DNA of 64,000 nt from Argyresthia goedartella (lineage: Eukaryota; Arthropoda; Insecta; Lepidoptera; Argyresthiidae), in the NCBI GenBank assembly GCA_949825045.1, contig OX463815.1:18407231-18471230 (forward strand), written 5' to 3'. Shown here piece by piece: positions 1 through 11,451 of this stretch. The notes beneath the pieces are model-generated. The model saw only the letters and a program-made list of their open reading frames with translations, was not told where the DNA came from and made no database searches. A program made the position numbers and the translations under genes. Numbering within the stretch: position 1 is the first letter of the stretch; each line of letters opens with the position of its first letter.

Positions 1-44
1 CCCCGCGACACAGGAACTCGGCATGTGCTGCGGGGCTAACGCCC
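1..44. repeat. Inverted partner of the repeat at 4064-4107
   Basis: This 44-bp sequence recurs in reverse complement at 4064-4107 with one mismatch. It is rich in GC compared with its surroundings. The copy touches the window edge, so its true left limit is unknown. Confidence 0.8.
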
Positions 45-1863
45 GCTAAGTTCAGGTCACCAGTATTATAGACACGCCATATACAAAAATGGTAACATCA
101 ACTGGAAGTGCCGAAATTACAAAAGACACAAATGCGCAGGTTCCAATAGGGAACCAATATAAGTCGTTGTAACGGCATTAAAGGCTAAGGTCGAGCCACC
201 GCTATCAGTAGCTATGATCGTCTATTCTACCTACCCCAAAAGAGATGTCCCGATTCAGCTGTAAAATTTGTAAGTTAAGAATGATAAGTCTGAATTTCTC
301 GTTCTTTGAGAAGTTCGTTAGGCGTACAATAGTCGAACGAAGATTGGTTCAGGAAGTTAGTGTTTCAAGTTAGACAGAGAAAGCATATATGCCCGCAAGC
401 CGGTATTTCGCATCAGTTAGCGGTGTATTGCGCCACATCGATCGTTGTTGTATTTTGTGTGATGGTACCATTTATTGTTTTGTATATATGGACGCTTGGA
501 ACTTCTTTTAGTGGTCGACCACAATTTATAATATTCGTTTGGGATATCGTATAGATATCCGTCGTAGTTTTACGACGTGAGTACTCAATGATATTTCATG
601 TGCTCGCTAGTAGCGGCTTGTGGTGGTTCCAATTATATAATTAGTTCACGGCAATAACGATCCGAATAGACCGGTTTACACAATTACGATTTGATTTTCC
701 GAAATGGGTTTGAACTAGCGGTTACCTCAAAAGGTCCGTAACGTTTTGAAACCTTCAACCTTGAACACGCGCTGCCCAAGCGAAAGCTTCTTATCACTAA
801 CTACACAGGGTCTAATTTCAACCATGCCATGCAGATCCGCCGTTCTGCAAATTATGTGTACGCATAGTTTAATCAACCATTGGCTATCACTCAAATCATT
901 TGGTACTGCCGATACACAGAATTTGTCGATCGCTGGCTATAAAAGCGGTTTTGATTAATTAAGCCTTCCCGACCGCTAGCGCGCTAGACAAAGATCACTA
1001 GAATGATATTCAGACTCGTGATGTCAAACTCGCCAAATCGTACCAAACAAACGAAATTGTATATTTGCAGTTAACATAATAGCTTTCTCCGTATCGTTCC
1101 ATAATAACCTTCCATTATTTAGTTATTCATAATATAAATTATTGGCTGCGCGCTGAATAATCAGCGCGCAGCCAAATCGGCTCTGATCCCTACACATTTC
1201 GCAGGAATGCGACAAAAAAAACCTGACCTATAACCTTCCTCGAACCATCCCACGCGCTCGGCTCATTGTTTTTGCTAACTTACCCTGAGCTACTCAAAAC
1301 CCCAAACGTTAAATGAACCGATTCTTGTATTCAACGTGTGTACCAATTCAACGCGGCGATGGGCTAGCCCTCTGTCACGCAAATGGAAGTATCAAATGTA
1401 CTGACTCTTATGTACCATTACATCGTGTATCATATCCAACGTTTTGTCCACAGAAAAATGCCCTGAATTAGGCTCCAACCCGCAATCCGTGGTATTATAT
1501 CACACTTGGCGATCGTGGCCCTCAGGGAGTAGCAGTCAGTTACAATGGTGAATGAACGGCATGCCCAAGATATATGATCTAAACTTTGTCAAAGCTGACC
1601 CAACCGCCAGTGTCTACAATTCATATGACGAAAAGTGTTGCTCTTCATGTGCAGTCTGACGGCTGAAATATGATACAGGTCGCTATCATGTTTCTGCATT
1701 AAAATGCCACCAACTCCCCACTTGCTCGCATCAGTATGCAGTTCAGTTTTCAGCCTAGGGTCCTACAGTGCTAACAAAGATATAAATTTTTCTTGTTGTT
1801 CCATCGCGAAAATCGTGATCAGTCCCAACTACCCTCGGTTTTTGAGTAGTTAATTATGAATGT
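45..1863. other. No gene recognised; non-coding stretch
   Basis: Only short open frames (60-70 codons) occur here and none resembles a known protein. It holds a perfect hairpin at 1142-1175. Around 1354-1385 is a short dispersed repeat (core GGCGATGGGCTAGCCC) that is found again near 55633. Confidence 0.5.
1142..1175. repeat. Perfect 15-bp-arm hairpin
   Basis: Arms of 15 bp beginning TTGGCTGCGCGC flank a 4-base ATAA loop with no mismatch. It may be the core of a decayed MITE; no function is evident. Confidence 0.8.
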
Positions 1864-2400
1864 TTATCTGAAATAAATAATAATAATAATTATTAGTATT
1901 ATTATTATAAAAACCACATCTGTCTTTGGTACGCCTGTTTTTATACCTTCGGAAGTGACCTCGGATCCCAGAAAATCCACGGATGATTGGAAAAAATAGC
2001 AATTTTTAAGTTTCAACGTCAAACTAGCTTCTCGAAACTTCTTGAATATCGATTCTAATTTTTCCAAGTTATTTCCGAGGGTATCAATATCTGGATCATG
2101 TATAAAAGAGCAGTATTAAACCTCAGCCTGTCTAGAGCCTTGTTGATGGTTCGATAGAACGCCATAGGCGCATTTGATGAACCAAACGGCGCATTGTGGT
2201 TAATTGCCACTGACCATCTGATACCGCAATCTGGTAATAATTCCTGGCCAAATCCAGTATTGAATACAGTGTGACCTGATAACCTGTTCATGTGATCTTC
2301 CATGCACGGTAAAGGATAATGTTGCTTAATGGTCTTTCGATCTAACGCCCTGAAATCAATGCCAAGTCATTTTTCGCTCTTTTTCTTACGAATGAGACTT
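1864..2400 (-). pseudogene. Ty3/gypsy-type reverse transcriptase fragment, decayed
   Basis: Two minus-strand frames carry the order of motifs of a gypsy-group RT: a basic region followed by RALDRKTIKQHYPLP (about 2320-2365), then RLSGHTVF, then NAPMAFYRTINKALDRLRF, then the catalytic loop, then the SLTLKLKNCYFFQSSVDFLG connection motif. The catalytic loop reads YMIQ where the family has two aspartates, so the enzyme is dead. Stops and frameshifts split it. No LTRs, gag, protease or integrase were found nearby, so this is an isolated relic. RTs of this group copy element RNA into DNA; this copy cannot. Confidence 0.8.
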
Positions 2401-2414
2401 ATTGGGCTAGCGTA

Positions 2415-2697
2415 AGGCGCTACGCAGACACAAGACGGCGCAAGGCATAAGGCGTAGGTACGTTTGATCTTCGCCGCGTTCGCAAACAGTGTCTTAAGCA
2501 GGAACAAAAACCAGTGTGAAAAAGTATTCGAGTTCAGATAAAATGAACCTTATGTCATTGTCCATAAGAGTCACTGATAGTTCGATGATTCGCATATTTT
2601 TTCGACGCGTAATTATTCCTGTTTCCTACACTGAACGCGGCGAAGATCAAACGTACCTTACGCCTTATGCCCTATGTCTTCTGTCTGCGTAGCGCCT
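2415..2697. mobile_element. MITE with long inverted ends of about 65 bp
   Basis: The ends (starting AGGCGCTACGCAGAC on the left) are near-perfect reverse complements over about 65 bp. There is no coding capacity. A second, smaller element occupies the interior (2487-2633). The superfamily is not assigned. Confidence 0.75.
2487..2633. mobile_element. Small MITE with CAGTGT ends, nested
   Basis: This 147-bp segment is bounded by CAGTGT and ACACTG-like ends. It shares a long near-identical core with 52950-53093 (GAGTTCAGATAAAATGAACC and what follows). It lies between the two arms of the larger inverted-repeat element. Confidence 0.65.
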
Positions 2698-2749
2698 ATC
2701 ACCAGCACATGTTATATCACCAGCCACGATATAACAAACCATAACATGA

Positions 2750-3427
2750 TTCAATTATGATCGTAGATTTTGCGGCTAATCACATGGTTGTGGTGGCGCA
2801 TTTTTTGATATCGGTTTCGCAATCTTAAGGTCCCCGGTTCGAATCCACGTTTTGGACATAATATTATTTTGCTTGTTATTTTTGTTTTGTTATTTTTCGT
2901 GCTCAAGTTTTCTTATAAGATGGTACGGAACTCTTGGTGCGCGAGTCCGGCCCGCACCTGACTGATTAAAACACTTCTAACGACACCTAAATTTAGTCAC
3001 TCCGTAAAATGTATGCCATGAACTAAAACACAAAGGTTTTCTAAATAGTGGGAAAACACAGGGTAAAGTAAAAAATACGCTGTTTTTTTCAGCACTTGAA
3101 TGAATCAGTGTCTAATATTATTATAGGCAGGCACCTACTCACTGCTTTTACTTATTAATTTTCTCATTCTTCTCCCCATAATTGTCACCACCCGGTACCA
3201 TTCCATCAAAGAATATGCGTATTACATCGTATAAGTACCTACCTACATTGTATAGCACAGACTTGGACAGAGGGAAGCGGCCATAAGGCGCATGAAAATG
3301 TCTCTACTTGATCAGAGCCAAAACTGCTTTTTGGCTCTGTTGAGCTACAAAGAAAGTTGTGACAGTGCCAGACGTTGCTTCTTGTAGATATGTAAAATGC
3401 CAACAAATTCCAAAAGAGGCGCTTTTC
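2750..3427. other. Non-coding; weak SINE-like trace
   Basis: A B-box-like GGTTCGAATCC near 2836 suggests the remains of a tRNA-derived SINE. Nothing else is recognised. Confidence 0.35.
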
Positions 3428-3560
3428 AGGGTTCCGTACCCAAAGGTTTCCAAACGGGACCCTATTACTAAGCCTCCGCTGTCCGTCTGTCTAACTGTCC
3501 GTCCGTCCGTCCTTAAGCGGGATCTGATGAACCGTATTAGGTACAGAGTTTAGATTTTCA
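3428..3560 (+). mobile_element. GTCY-microsatellite element, partial
   Basis: It begins AGGGTTCCGTACCC, then GGACCCTATTACTAAGCC, then a GTCC/GTCT microsatellite, then ATGAACCG. This is the left half of the dispersed repeat seen in full at 18375-18800. The layout matches lepidopteran MITEs described as carrying hitchhiking (GTCY)n microsatellites. Confidence 0.8.
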
Positions 3561-4063
3561 CCAACTTTTATGAATTAAAGGAAGTCCCCATATAAGAGAC
3601 GTGTTTTAATATACCTGCCCCTGCGATTTACCAAATCATCATCATTCAAATGTCATCGCATATCCGCGCCACCGACGTCGCGCGTCGGTGGCGCAATTGG
3701 TTTAACGTTGGATGCGTAATCTGTACACTCTAGTTGTCCTTAACTGGCTTAAGATGTAAACAAAGATGATGTGATTACAAAAACTCGATATTTCCCAAGG
3801 ATCACTCGATGACGGTTTTCACAAAAACTCACAAAGACTACTTTAAACATAAATACACTAAAATTCACTAAAAACTTGTCGAAATTCAGCATAGAAATAA
3901 CATTATTTTCCCAAATTCTAATTTCGAGAAAAACTACACACAATTTAGTTTAGTTAAGTTTAGTGCAGTGGAAATGTGAATAATAGAAGGAAATTGAACG
4001 AATGAATGAAATGCACGGCAACGAAGGTTGTGTTATTAAAATATGTAAAAAACAAATGAAAGT
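3561..4063. other. Non-coding; contains a small GC-rich hairpin
   Basis: A 12-bp-arm hairpin (GCGCCACCGACG, loop TCGCG) lies at 3666-3694. No gene is recognised. Confidence 0.5.
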
Positions 4064-4107
4064 GGGCGTTAGCCCCGCAGCACATGCCGAGTTCCTGTGT
4101 AGCGGGG
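4064..4107. repeat. Inverted partner of the repeat at 1-44
   Basis: It is the reverse complement of 1-44 at 43 of 44 positions. Together the two copies bracket about 4.1 kb. Confidence 0.8.
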
Positions 4108-4420
4108 ATTTGTCATCGCAGGCACGTACCACGTGACACAGTGGAACTTTTTTAGGTTCATAGACAGACATCTTCATTTTTAAACTCGGAATTTTGATCT
4201 GAGAATTTCTTGTGGGACAGGTATTATTTATATTCTACATAAGAAACAACATTTGTTATGTAGAAAAAATCTGTAGGGTGCATACTTATCGAGAAAATAA
4301 ATATTGAAAAAAAATATATATGGATAAAATTATGTTTTTTTTTCTTCTAAAAATTAATTTGTCATTTGGTCATTTGGTGTGACGCATTACCTCCTATAAC
4401 CTTCGTCTCTTACGCTTCAT

Positions 4421-4460
4421 GGTTTGCTGGATAAAATCTCTTAAAAGAGATAAGCTAGCC
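4421..4460 (+). repeat. LINE 3'-end stem-loop, orphan copy
   Basis: GGTTTGCTGG, a short ATCTCTT...AAGAGAT stem-loop, then AAGCTAGCC match the 3' untranslated hairpin of the LINE copies at 59411-59450 and 61825-61863. No RT sequence lies upstream, so this is probably a heavily 5'-truncated insertion. Confidence 0.6.
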
Positions 4461-4586
4461 TTTGTTTGTTTCTTTTCTAAACAAAGAAAAGGAGATCGAT
4501 GCATAGCTCTGTCAAGACATGATTATCGTGAATATCAAAGCTTACTTATAATTTGTGCAAGTTTTCTGCGTCATGTGTCTAAATGT

Positions 4587-4626
4587 AGCCATTTAATGTG
4601 CCCAACGTGGGGCACATTAAATGGCT
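4587..4626. repeat. Perfect 17-bp-arm hairpin
   Basis: The arm AGCCATTTAATGTGCCC, a 6-base loop and its exact complement form a 40-base hairpin. It lies in a 98-codon open frame (4419-4715) that I do not regard as a gene. Confidence 0.8.
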
Positions 4627-5794
4627 TAAAGATTGAGCCATACTTTATTACGTTGGCTCAGAGCGGGTTGGTGAAAGGGTTTTACGAATCCTCAATACTA
4701 CCAAGGTCAGCATAGAGATTAGAACCTGCATCTCTTGTGTGAGACGCAGGAGTGAAACTTCCCACTAGACCAAGTGGCTTTGTAGCGTGTTAAAAAAAAA
4801 ATTACAGTTATCTTTACTTTACGTACCTTATTATCATTATAATTAACGTAAGGCAATAAATGAAGACCTTTGCTTCGGATATGACACGCACGAGGCAGAG
4901 TATTTCTTAATTTGTTTATTTAACTTAACAAGTTATAAAGTAGATTTGTATATGAGATAGTTTATCTGTGTTTATTATTTACCTATGTTGTTGTTTATCG
5001 ATAAAAAGTAACTGTTTGACAATAAATACATTTTATGACAATAAATGTATATTTAAGCAAACCCGAAGTTGGTTTTCTTTCGTTTCATGTTTAATAATAG
5101 AAATTCAATAGAAATAGCTTTTTTAAACAATATATCGGATCACTATCATAAAACAGCTTGTGAAATCAATAAAATCAATTGTAAACTCAATCATGATATT
5201 TCATATAATAAAATTCCTGAATCAATTTCGTTCATTCTTCATTCACTTCCGGCAGTTCATTCACTTATTCCCTTCACTACAAATGTCAAATTTTATGGTT
5301 TGTTATTGAGGTTTGCAACCTAGGGACAAATGGAATATAGGGACTAGTATCGGACTTATTTTGTTTTAGTACTTTTTAATACTTTTAGACCTTAAGTTTT
5401 CTTGTACAATGATACGGTACACTTCTTTTGCGAGGCCGACCTGCACTTGACCGTTTTTGTGTACCAATAGTTTGAAGGTTAGGTCGGGAATGCGTATCCT
5501 TACTTTATATTTTCGGCATTGCTTCACTCTTGGTAATTCAGGAACATTCAGGTAGTTCAGATGGAGAAGTCCCGATAAGCCACTGAACAGATAAATAAGA
5601 AATGCATATAAAAAGATCGATGAATCTGTGACATCATCTAAAGCTTATCGGGACTTCTTAAAACAGGCCATAAATTATAGAAACACTGTTGTATGTACCT
5701 ATCTTTTACTAGCTGCGCCATATTCAAATTCAAATTTCATTATTATCTGTGAATATAAACATATTTCACTACACTCCATCCATCCCTGCTATTG
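4627..5794. other. No gene; AT-rich with a repeat scrap
   Basis: A decayed right end of a GTCY element lies around 5388-5456 (ending CACTTGACCG). The 84-codon frame at 5069-5323 has no recognisable domain. Confidence 0.45.
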
Positions 5795-5890
5795 TACAGT
5801 GGTACGGAACCCTTCGTGCGCCTAGCCTAGCTGGTAGTGACCATGCCTACGAAGCAGACCGTCCTGGGTTTGAATCCCGGTAAGGGCAAA
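5795..5890 (+). mobile_element. tRNA-derived SINE head next to a GTCY scrap
   Basis: GTGGTACGGAACCCTTCGTGCG is the end of a GTCY element. It is followed by an A-box-like TAGCCTAGCTGG and a B box GGTTTGAATCC at 5867-5877. It resembles the SINE at 62948-63200 in the opposite orientation (shared TAGTGACC and CTACGAAGC). Confidence 0.65.
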
Positions 5891-6084
5891 TATTTAACAA
5901 AGTCTCTGCTTTTGCAGTTCTACAAACCAACATGAAAGTTTTGGAATATTTTTTAACATAGTCATGAAATTTTCTATCTAAGTTATAGTTATATATTTTT
6001 TGTTCATAAAGGTCATACAAGATAGCTCTACTTTTACGAGTTCCTAATGTTGCCCAATCATTAAATTTAGATTGATTGATTGGG

Positions 6085-6400
6085 CTCCGGCTACTATAAT
6101 CATAGTCATCGCACGGCTGCGCTGCGACCACGGTGGCGCGCCTCGACACTGTGCGACCGGCTACTATATTGATAATCTACGCACGGCTGCGCTGCGACCA
6201 CGAGGGTGCACCTCGATGAAGCGCGTCCACCTTGGCGGAGTCACGATATTCGCGGTCCACGTGTACTACGGACGGCGCTGCGTCCAAGAGGGGACACCTC
6301 GACAATGCGCGACCGGCTGCTGACGAAGCCACGATAAGACGGCGCTGCGCCCACGACGACGAGCCTCGTGCGTGCGCATATGCTGCGAGACCGGCCAGCA
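6085..6400. repeat. GC-rich degenerate minisatellite, about 70-bp period
   Basis: The block CCGGCTACTATA...GCACGGCTGCGCTGCGACCACG repeats at a 70-bp spacing (6087 and 6157). It is followed by more diverged units with GGCGCTGCG and GCGACCGGC. GC content is much higher than the flanks. Five overlapping open frames on both strands are by-products of the lack of AT-rich stops. Confidence 0.7.
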
Positions 6401-6805
6401 CGTTCACCATTGTCCAAAACACGACGCGTCTCGTCATGCACGCCCACCTTTACTTGACTTCTCACTCAGTTTTTTCACAGCGTCCAATCACTGAGTTTCA
6501 TGCACTGTTCCTTTGCGAACTTGAGTTCATCCAGGTATAAGGTCGACCCCCGGATCAATCCTATTCGGAGAAACACTGTTGAAATGCAGATAGAGGTCTA
6601 TTTTCCATTTTTATAAATAATCTGCAAAACATTTTCATTTTTCCGGCGAATCGTAATGTCATATCAACAGCAATTCAAAAAAAAACTAAAACAATACCAC
6701 TTAAGGGCCATCATGCATGAGATTCTATGATTTAGGATACTAGCAGTGCTATCTAATCAGAAGCTTGGTATTTGACTGTGTTTCTGTAATGAAGCTTAGA
6801 CAACG

Positions 6806-7234
6806 TAAAAAACCGGTCAAGTGTGAGTCTAAATCGCGCACGAAGGGTTCCGTACCACCGTTCAATGGAAGCGATGGTGTGGAGTGAATAGTTTGGATTT
6901 TACACAGCAAAATATTGTTTACAAAGTTATTGGTGCGGTTACTTTCACACTCCATGTACGTAACCAGGTGCATCCATAAGTTTGTATGTGGTATTGAAAG
7001 AATTGTTGTATGGGTGCCCCCTTAAATATTACTTTTATCCTGTTTTTTAGTATTTGTTGTTATAGCGGCAACAGAAATACATAATCTGTGAAAATTTCAA
7101 CTCTCTAGCTAGCTAGGTTCTTGAGATACATCCTGGTGACAGAAGGACGGACGGACGGACGGACGGACGGACGGACAGCGAAGTCTTAGTAATAGGGTAC
7201 CGTTTGGAACCCTTCGGGCACGGAACCCTAAAAA
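6806..7234 (-). mobile_element. GTCY-microsatellite element, full length
   Basis: It starts AAAAAACCGGTCAAGTG, carries CGCACGAAGGGTTCCGTACC, a (GGAC)n run at about 7147-7180 and ends CGGAACCCTAAAAA. It has no protein-coding capacity and lies inverted relative to the copy at 18375-18800. Confidence 0.85.
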
Positions 7235-7379
7235 TACATTTATTATACAAGAAGCCCCTCTATTCAGCTTAGCCTTTAGACTACACATGTTTATTATACA
7301 AATATAATATGTATAAGACGTACATAGGCAAGGTATTAATAGCTAATTACACATTCTTATACTTAGATACATTTATATA

Positions 7380-7560
7380 CAGGCATATATGTGCATTGCT
7401 TTTGACCACACGCTAGGATACCGTGTCGTGAGAACCAAAAACAGTGACGTCACCACCATGCGAACATACAAGATCTGGGGTTTTTTTTCTGCCTCCTGGG
7501 GCTTCGAGCCTCTCGCTCAGGAAGCACAGCCTCGACCGCAACACCATGAGGTATCGAAAC
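7380..7560 (-). mobile_element. SINE-like repeat, decayed
   Basis: It shares CACACGCTAGGATACC and GTGTCGTGAGAACC with the SINE copies at 8880-9050 and 56090-56260. The tRNA-like part is degraded. Confidence 0.5.
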
Positions 7561-7615
7561 CAAGTTGGGACTAAGTATATCGTTTTTCATTTTTTTATTC
7601 TTTAGTCTTCATGTT

Positions 7616-7672
7616 TTCGTATACGATACACCCTTCGTGTTCGACTCCGACTCGCACTTGACCGGTTTTTTT
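7616..7672 (+). mobile_element. GTCY element right end, truncated
   Basis: CACCCTTCGTG...GACTCGCACTTGACCGG followed by a T run is the terminal piece only. Confidence 0.6.
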
Positions 7673-7824
7673 GGAACCAAAATAGTTCGAAAATTAGTTC
7701 GGGAATGCGTGTCCTTACATTTATATTTTCGGCATTGCTTCACTCTCGGTATTTGAGGAACATTCAATGTAGATAATTACGTATACATATGAAACGAGAA
7801 CATCTATTTTTTTTTGTCGGTTAA

Positions 7825-8475
7825 AAATATATATTATGCTTATGCAGGAAGAATCCAGCGGGATTTTATTCAGAAAACTAAAGACTTGGTATTTTACAGT
7901 GTTTCTGTAATTAAGTTTACAGAATGTAAAAATATATATTGATATGCAGGAAGAAGCCAGCGGTGCGGGCTCTAATCGGAAGTAGATAAGTAAACTTAAG
8001 ACTTGGTATTTTACAGTGTTTCTGTAATTAAGTTTGATTGTAAAAATATATATTTATATGCAGGAAGAAGCCATCTGTGCGGGCTCTAATCGGAAGTAGA
8101 TAAGTAAACTTAAGACTTGGTATTTTACGGTGTTTCTGTAATTAAGTTTACAGAATGTAAAAATATATATTTATATGTAGGAAGAAGCCAGCGGGGCTCC
8201 AATCAGACGAAGATAAGTCAACTGTATTTTACAGTGTTTCTGTAATTAAATTAACAGAATTAAAAAAATATATTTATATGCAGAAAGAAGCCAGCGGGGC
8301 TCTAATCAGACGAAGATAAGTCAACTGTATTTTACAGTGTTTCTGTAATTAAGTTAACAGAATTGTAAAAATATATTTATATGCAAGAAGAAGCCTAATC
8401 AGACGCAGATAAGTCAACTAAAGTCCTGGTTATTTACAATGTTTCTTTGATTAAGTTTACAGAATGTAAAAAATA
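7825..8475. repeat. Tandem array, about 110-bp unit, six copies
   Basis: Each unit holds TTGGTATTTTACAGTG, TTTCTGTAATTAAGTTTACA, GTAAAAATATATATTTATATG and GCAGGAAGAAGCCAGCGG. Units vary in length through small deletions. Flanking segments at 7252-7290 and 8499-8535 (TATTCAGCTTAGCC) are also duplicated, so the array sits inside a larger duplication. A related unit occurs near 6770. Confidence 0.8.
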
Positions 8476-8702
8476 TGTACATTTATTATGCAGGGAGAAG
8501 CTCCGTTATTCAGCTTAGCCTTCAGACTACACTGATTAATCCGGAACTAATATTTAGGGGGTCGAAAACACCCCGAAGTGCTTCCTGTAAAGGATGGTAC
8601 GGCTGTGCCGCATTGTTCGACTTGGCGAGGGCACTGCCACGCCCCCAGATAAGACGTACACAAACAGGGTAATTAGGTAATTAATTACACACCCTTATAA
8701 CT

Positions 8703-9050
8703 CGTACATACATAATAATATAGGTACCTTTAGAAATAAACAAACAGCGTCACGCCTTTCCCTATACAATTTGGCAAAGGCACAATTGTGACCACTTTTA
8801 GCCAGTTATTCAATACTCCTTGATATTATTTATTAGTCTCATTATACCTTAACATAAACACATTTATAAACAGGCTTGCTGCTTACCCCACACTAGGATA
8901 CCCTGTGTCGTGGGAACCAGAAAAAGCGACATCACACATCCAAGACCTGGGAATTTTCTTTTTCTTTCATCCCCAGCCGTGAATAGAACCCGGGACCTCC
9001 CGCATGGTAGGCAGAGCCACAACCACAGTGCCACAGAGGCCGTAAAGGTA
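8703..9050 (-). mobile_element. SINE copy, tRNA-like head
   Basis: CCACACTAGGATACCCTGTG and a reverse B-box-like AGAACCCGGGACC with TGGTAGGCAGAGCCAC match the copy at 56090-56260. Pol III-type internal promoter boxes would lie at the right end. Confidence 0.65.
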
Positions 9051-9889
9051 TTATTCACATTCAAAAATATAATAGCAGTTTTGTGGGTTAGCGTAATTGG
9101 TAACACAATTTAGTTGCCATTATACCTTAGGAACGGATAGACTTCTGTTAAACAACAACAAAAGAAGCATGGCACAACTTTTATTTTAAAATAGAATAGA
9201 ATAGAATAGGCATTTATTCGCTGTATCAGCACAAACACAAGAATATAAAAGTATTACATGGAATGAAATAGGTACTATTTAAAAATAAAATAAAATTCAG
9301 CAATAAAACTACCCATACACATTTGTGAGGGGTTTCGCTGCCATGTGCACATGCTGCGACAGCAAAAGGGTTCAGACTCAGCATAATGTCACAGGAAATC
9401 CTGTGACTCTGGTTCTCAGTCTGGGGCCCACAAGATATAATATGATATTTTATACAGGTGTAACAGAAAAGTATAGTCATATTTTAGGATGTTGTTAGGA
9501 AGATTATGAAAAACTTTCACTATGAAACTGATTTCATCAGAGCAACTTTACTTTCACATCTTCTACGTTTTGGGCCGAGCGGTCAGCATTTCCATGAAGA
9601 AGTTGAAAATAAAATTGTTCAGAAATTTATCCTTGACAAACCCTTAAAACCTTCGTATAGGTTCGGAAATTTGCATTTTATGTTTTAAAAATATCTCAAT
9701 CAAGCATTTTCTGGTACCGAATTTAATGAAGTTTAGGTAAGCATACTTAGATATAGTTTGTAAACGTCATTTTTTGCCTCTTATTTACATGGGTTGGGAT
9801 GGGAGAGAACGAGGGCGAAGAAACTACCACAGATTGATTTTAGATCTCTTTTAAAATAATTACAATATTAAATATTTTGTCTAAACACG
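9051..9889. other. Nothing recognised
   Basis: There is a short (AATAG)n run near 9195 and frames of 84 codons or fewer without domain similarity. A fragment around 9505-9560 resembles 44970-45030. Confidence 0.4.
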
Positions 9890-10335
9890 TATCATAAACC
9901 CTCTTTACAGCGTCCAAAAACCACACGTTACGACCAGCATAATGATAAACTTCTTGGTAAAAACTAATTTCTTATCTGAATATTGATCATTATAAACCAA
10001 AATTTGTCAAATTATGACATTCAAATTTCGAACGCCGACGCCCGCCTGCGTGCCGCCCCTAGTGTGTCTGTGAAGTTGGTACTACAGAACAAGCTAAACA
10101 ACTGCAGAGCAATGATCAATGCCACAATGCCGGTCGAACATGCGGTTCCTGAACACATCAAAGAGAGCTTATGATATGTGTGTAGATAAACTAGTGTTGT
10201 AACTGTTTAGTGTGAATTAGGCATTAAAACTCTCGAGTGATATTATTATGAAACTCGCCTTCGGCTCGTTTCATAAACCCCCTCTCGAGTATTAATGCCC
10301 TCCATTATGTAGCAGTAACATAAACTACTAATAAA
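9890..10335 (-). mobile_element. AGTAGTTTAT-ended repeat unit, single copy
   Basis: It shares with 28163-29575 the blocks AACCCTCTTTACAGCG, TTCGAACGCCGACGCC, AACACATCAAAGAGAGC and CTCGAGTGATATTATTATG. The ends AGTAGTTTAT/ATAAACTACT are inverted. No ORF. The superfamily is unknown. Confidence 0.65.
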
Positions 10336-11116
10336 TAATATCCTAACCTCTAGTGTGTAAGAAATCCCGCAGCGGGAAATGTCACTTTGACCCTGTGTGT
10401 GAATATCCCGCAGCCGGACGACTGTGGGTAGGTTCAATTTTGCTTCCGTTGCAGCATTCATGTCAATCCTATCTCTTTCTAACCTATTAAAATTTCACAT
10501 GAAAGAACAATAATTATAAAATTGCAATTCACGCTGAACCGCTCAACCCAAATTCAAATAACACGATAACCACAGACTGATTGTGTTAGATAAGCATGCT
10601 CGTATCGTAGGTATGTATTGGCCATTAAATAAAGATTGCGCTGATAAAATTATGCGATACGGAAACAACTACTCAGTCATATTACCGTGACATTGTTAGG
10701 TAAACTCGTAGGTACCTACAAAAACAATACTAAATATAATAGTGCCAACTGGGACTGGAATAGTGTAACCATCAGTAACCACAAATAGGAATCAATGTAT
10801 ACACATTCAACGATCTACACTGACGATAATTTAAGGTGGGTTACCTTGAATCACCCACACACGCCCACACCTATATGTATAGTATACTAACTAAACTCGC
10901 CGAGTTTATTCGGATGATTGATTCTTCGGTCATGCTTGCGCGTACGCCGCCCGCACCTCAAAGATGTCTCTACACAATCGAACTTGAAGTATTAGATACC
11001 CAAGAGGACATGCCGTCCAAGCCTTTGTCTCGTCATTGTCACGTCGCGCCGACTCAGTGGTCACAGCGCCCAATAGAGTCAGTCTGCCTGCCCTGTCTAC
11101 ACATAGGACAGTCGTA

Positions 11117-11118
<2 letters not shown>
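10336..11118. other. Nothing recognised
   Basis: No coding similarity or structured repeat is evident. The 93-codon frame at 10836-11117 runs into the AT repeat and has no known motif. Confidence 0.4.
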
Positions 11119-11179
<61 letters not shown>

Positions 11180-11191
11180 TATATAGATATA
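11119..11191. repeat. (AT)n microsatellite
   Basis: About 60 bases of uninterrupted AT dinucleotides followed by ATAG variants. Confidence 0.95.
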
Positions 11192-11199
11192 CTAGGTGA

Positions 11200-11450
11200 G
11201 ATTTAATTAGCTGAACTTAATTTGAGGAATGATAGTACCCATTTATGAACAACTTTCCCCAAGAAACATATGGTCGCAAATTGAAAAAAATATTTGTCCC
11301 TCAGTACATTGACCCGATCAGCTGATTACAAGATTCTATTTTTCATAAAAAAAAAATCGTTTGCGACCATATATTTCGTGGGGAAAGTTGTTCATAATGA
11401 TGGTTACTATCATTCCCTAAAATATAGTCAGCTAATTAAATGTCACCCTG
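11200..11450. mobile_element. Palindromic MITE (ATTTAATTAGCTGA family), copy 1
   Basis: Inverted arms carry ATTTAATTAGCTGA, GGAATGATAGTACC, GAACAACTTTCCCC and CATATGGTCGCAAA and return in reverse order to TCAGCTAATTAAATGTCACC. The centre includes GACCCGATCAGCTGATTACA. Non-coding. Confidence 0.85.
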
Positions 11451-11451
11451 T

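Noticed and set aside
360..958. Two small plus-strand frames (64 and 70 codons)
   Set aside because: No similarity, no splice context, and length is expected by chance.
6072..6540. Five overlapping frames of 74-102 codons
   Set aside because: All come from the GC-rich minisatellite, with no domain and no consistent coding strand.
7825..8475. CRISPR-like spaced repeats
   Set aside because: The repeats are contiguous tandem units of about 110 bp in an animal genome, without spacers or cas genes.
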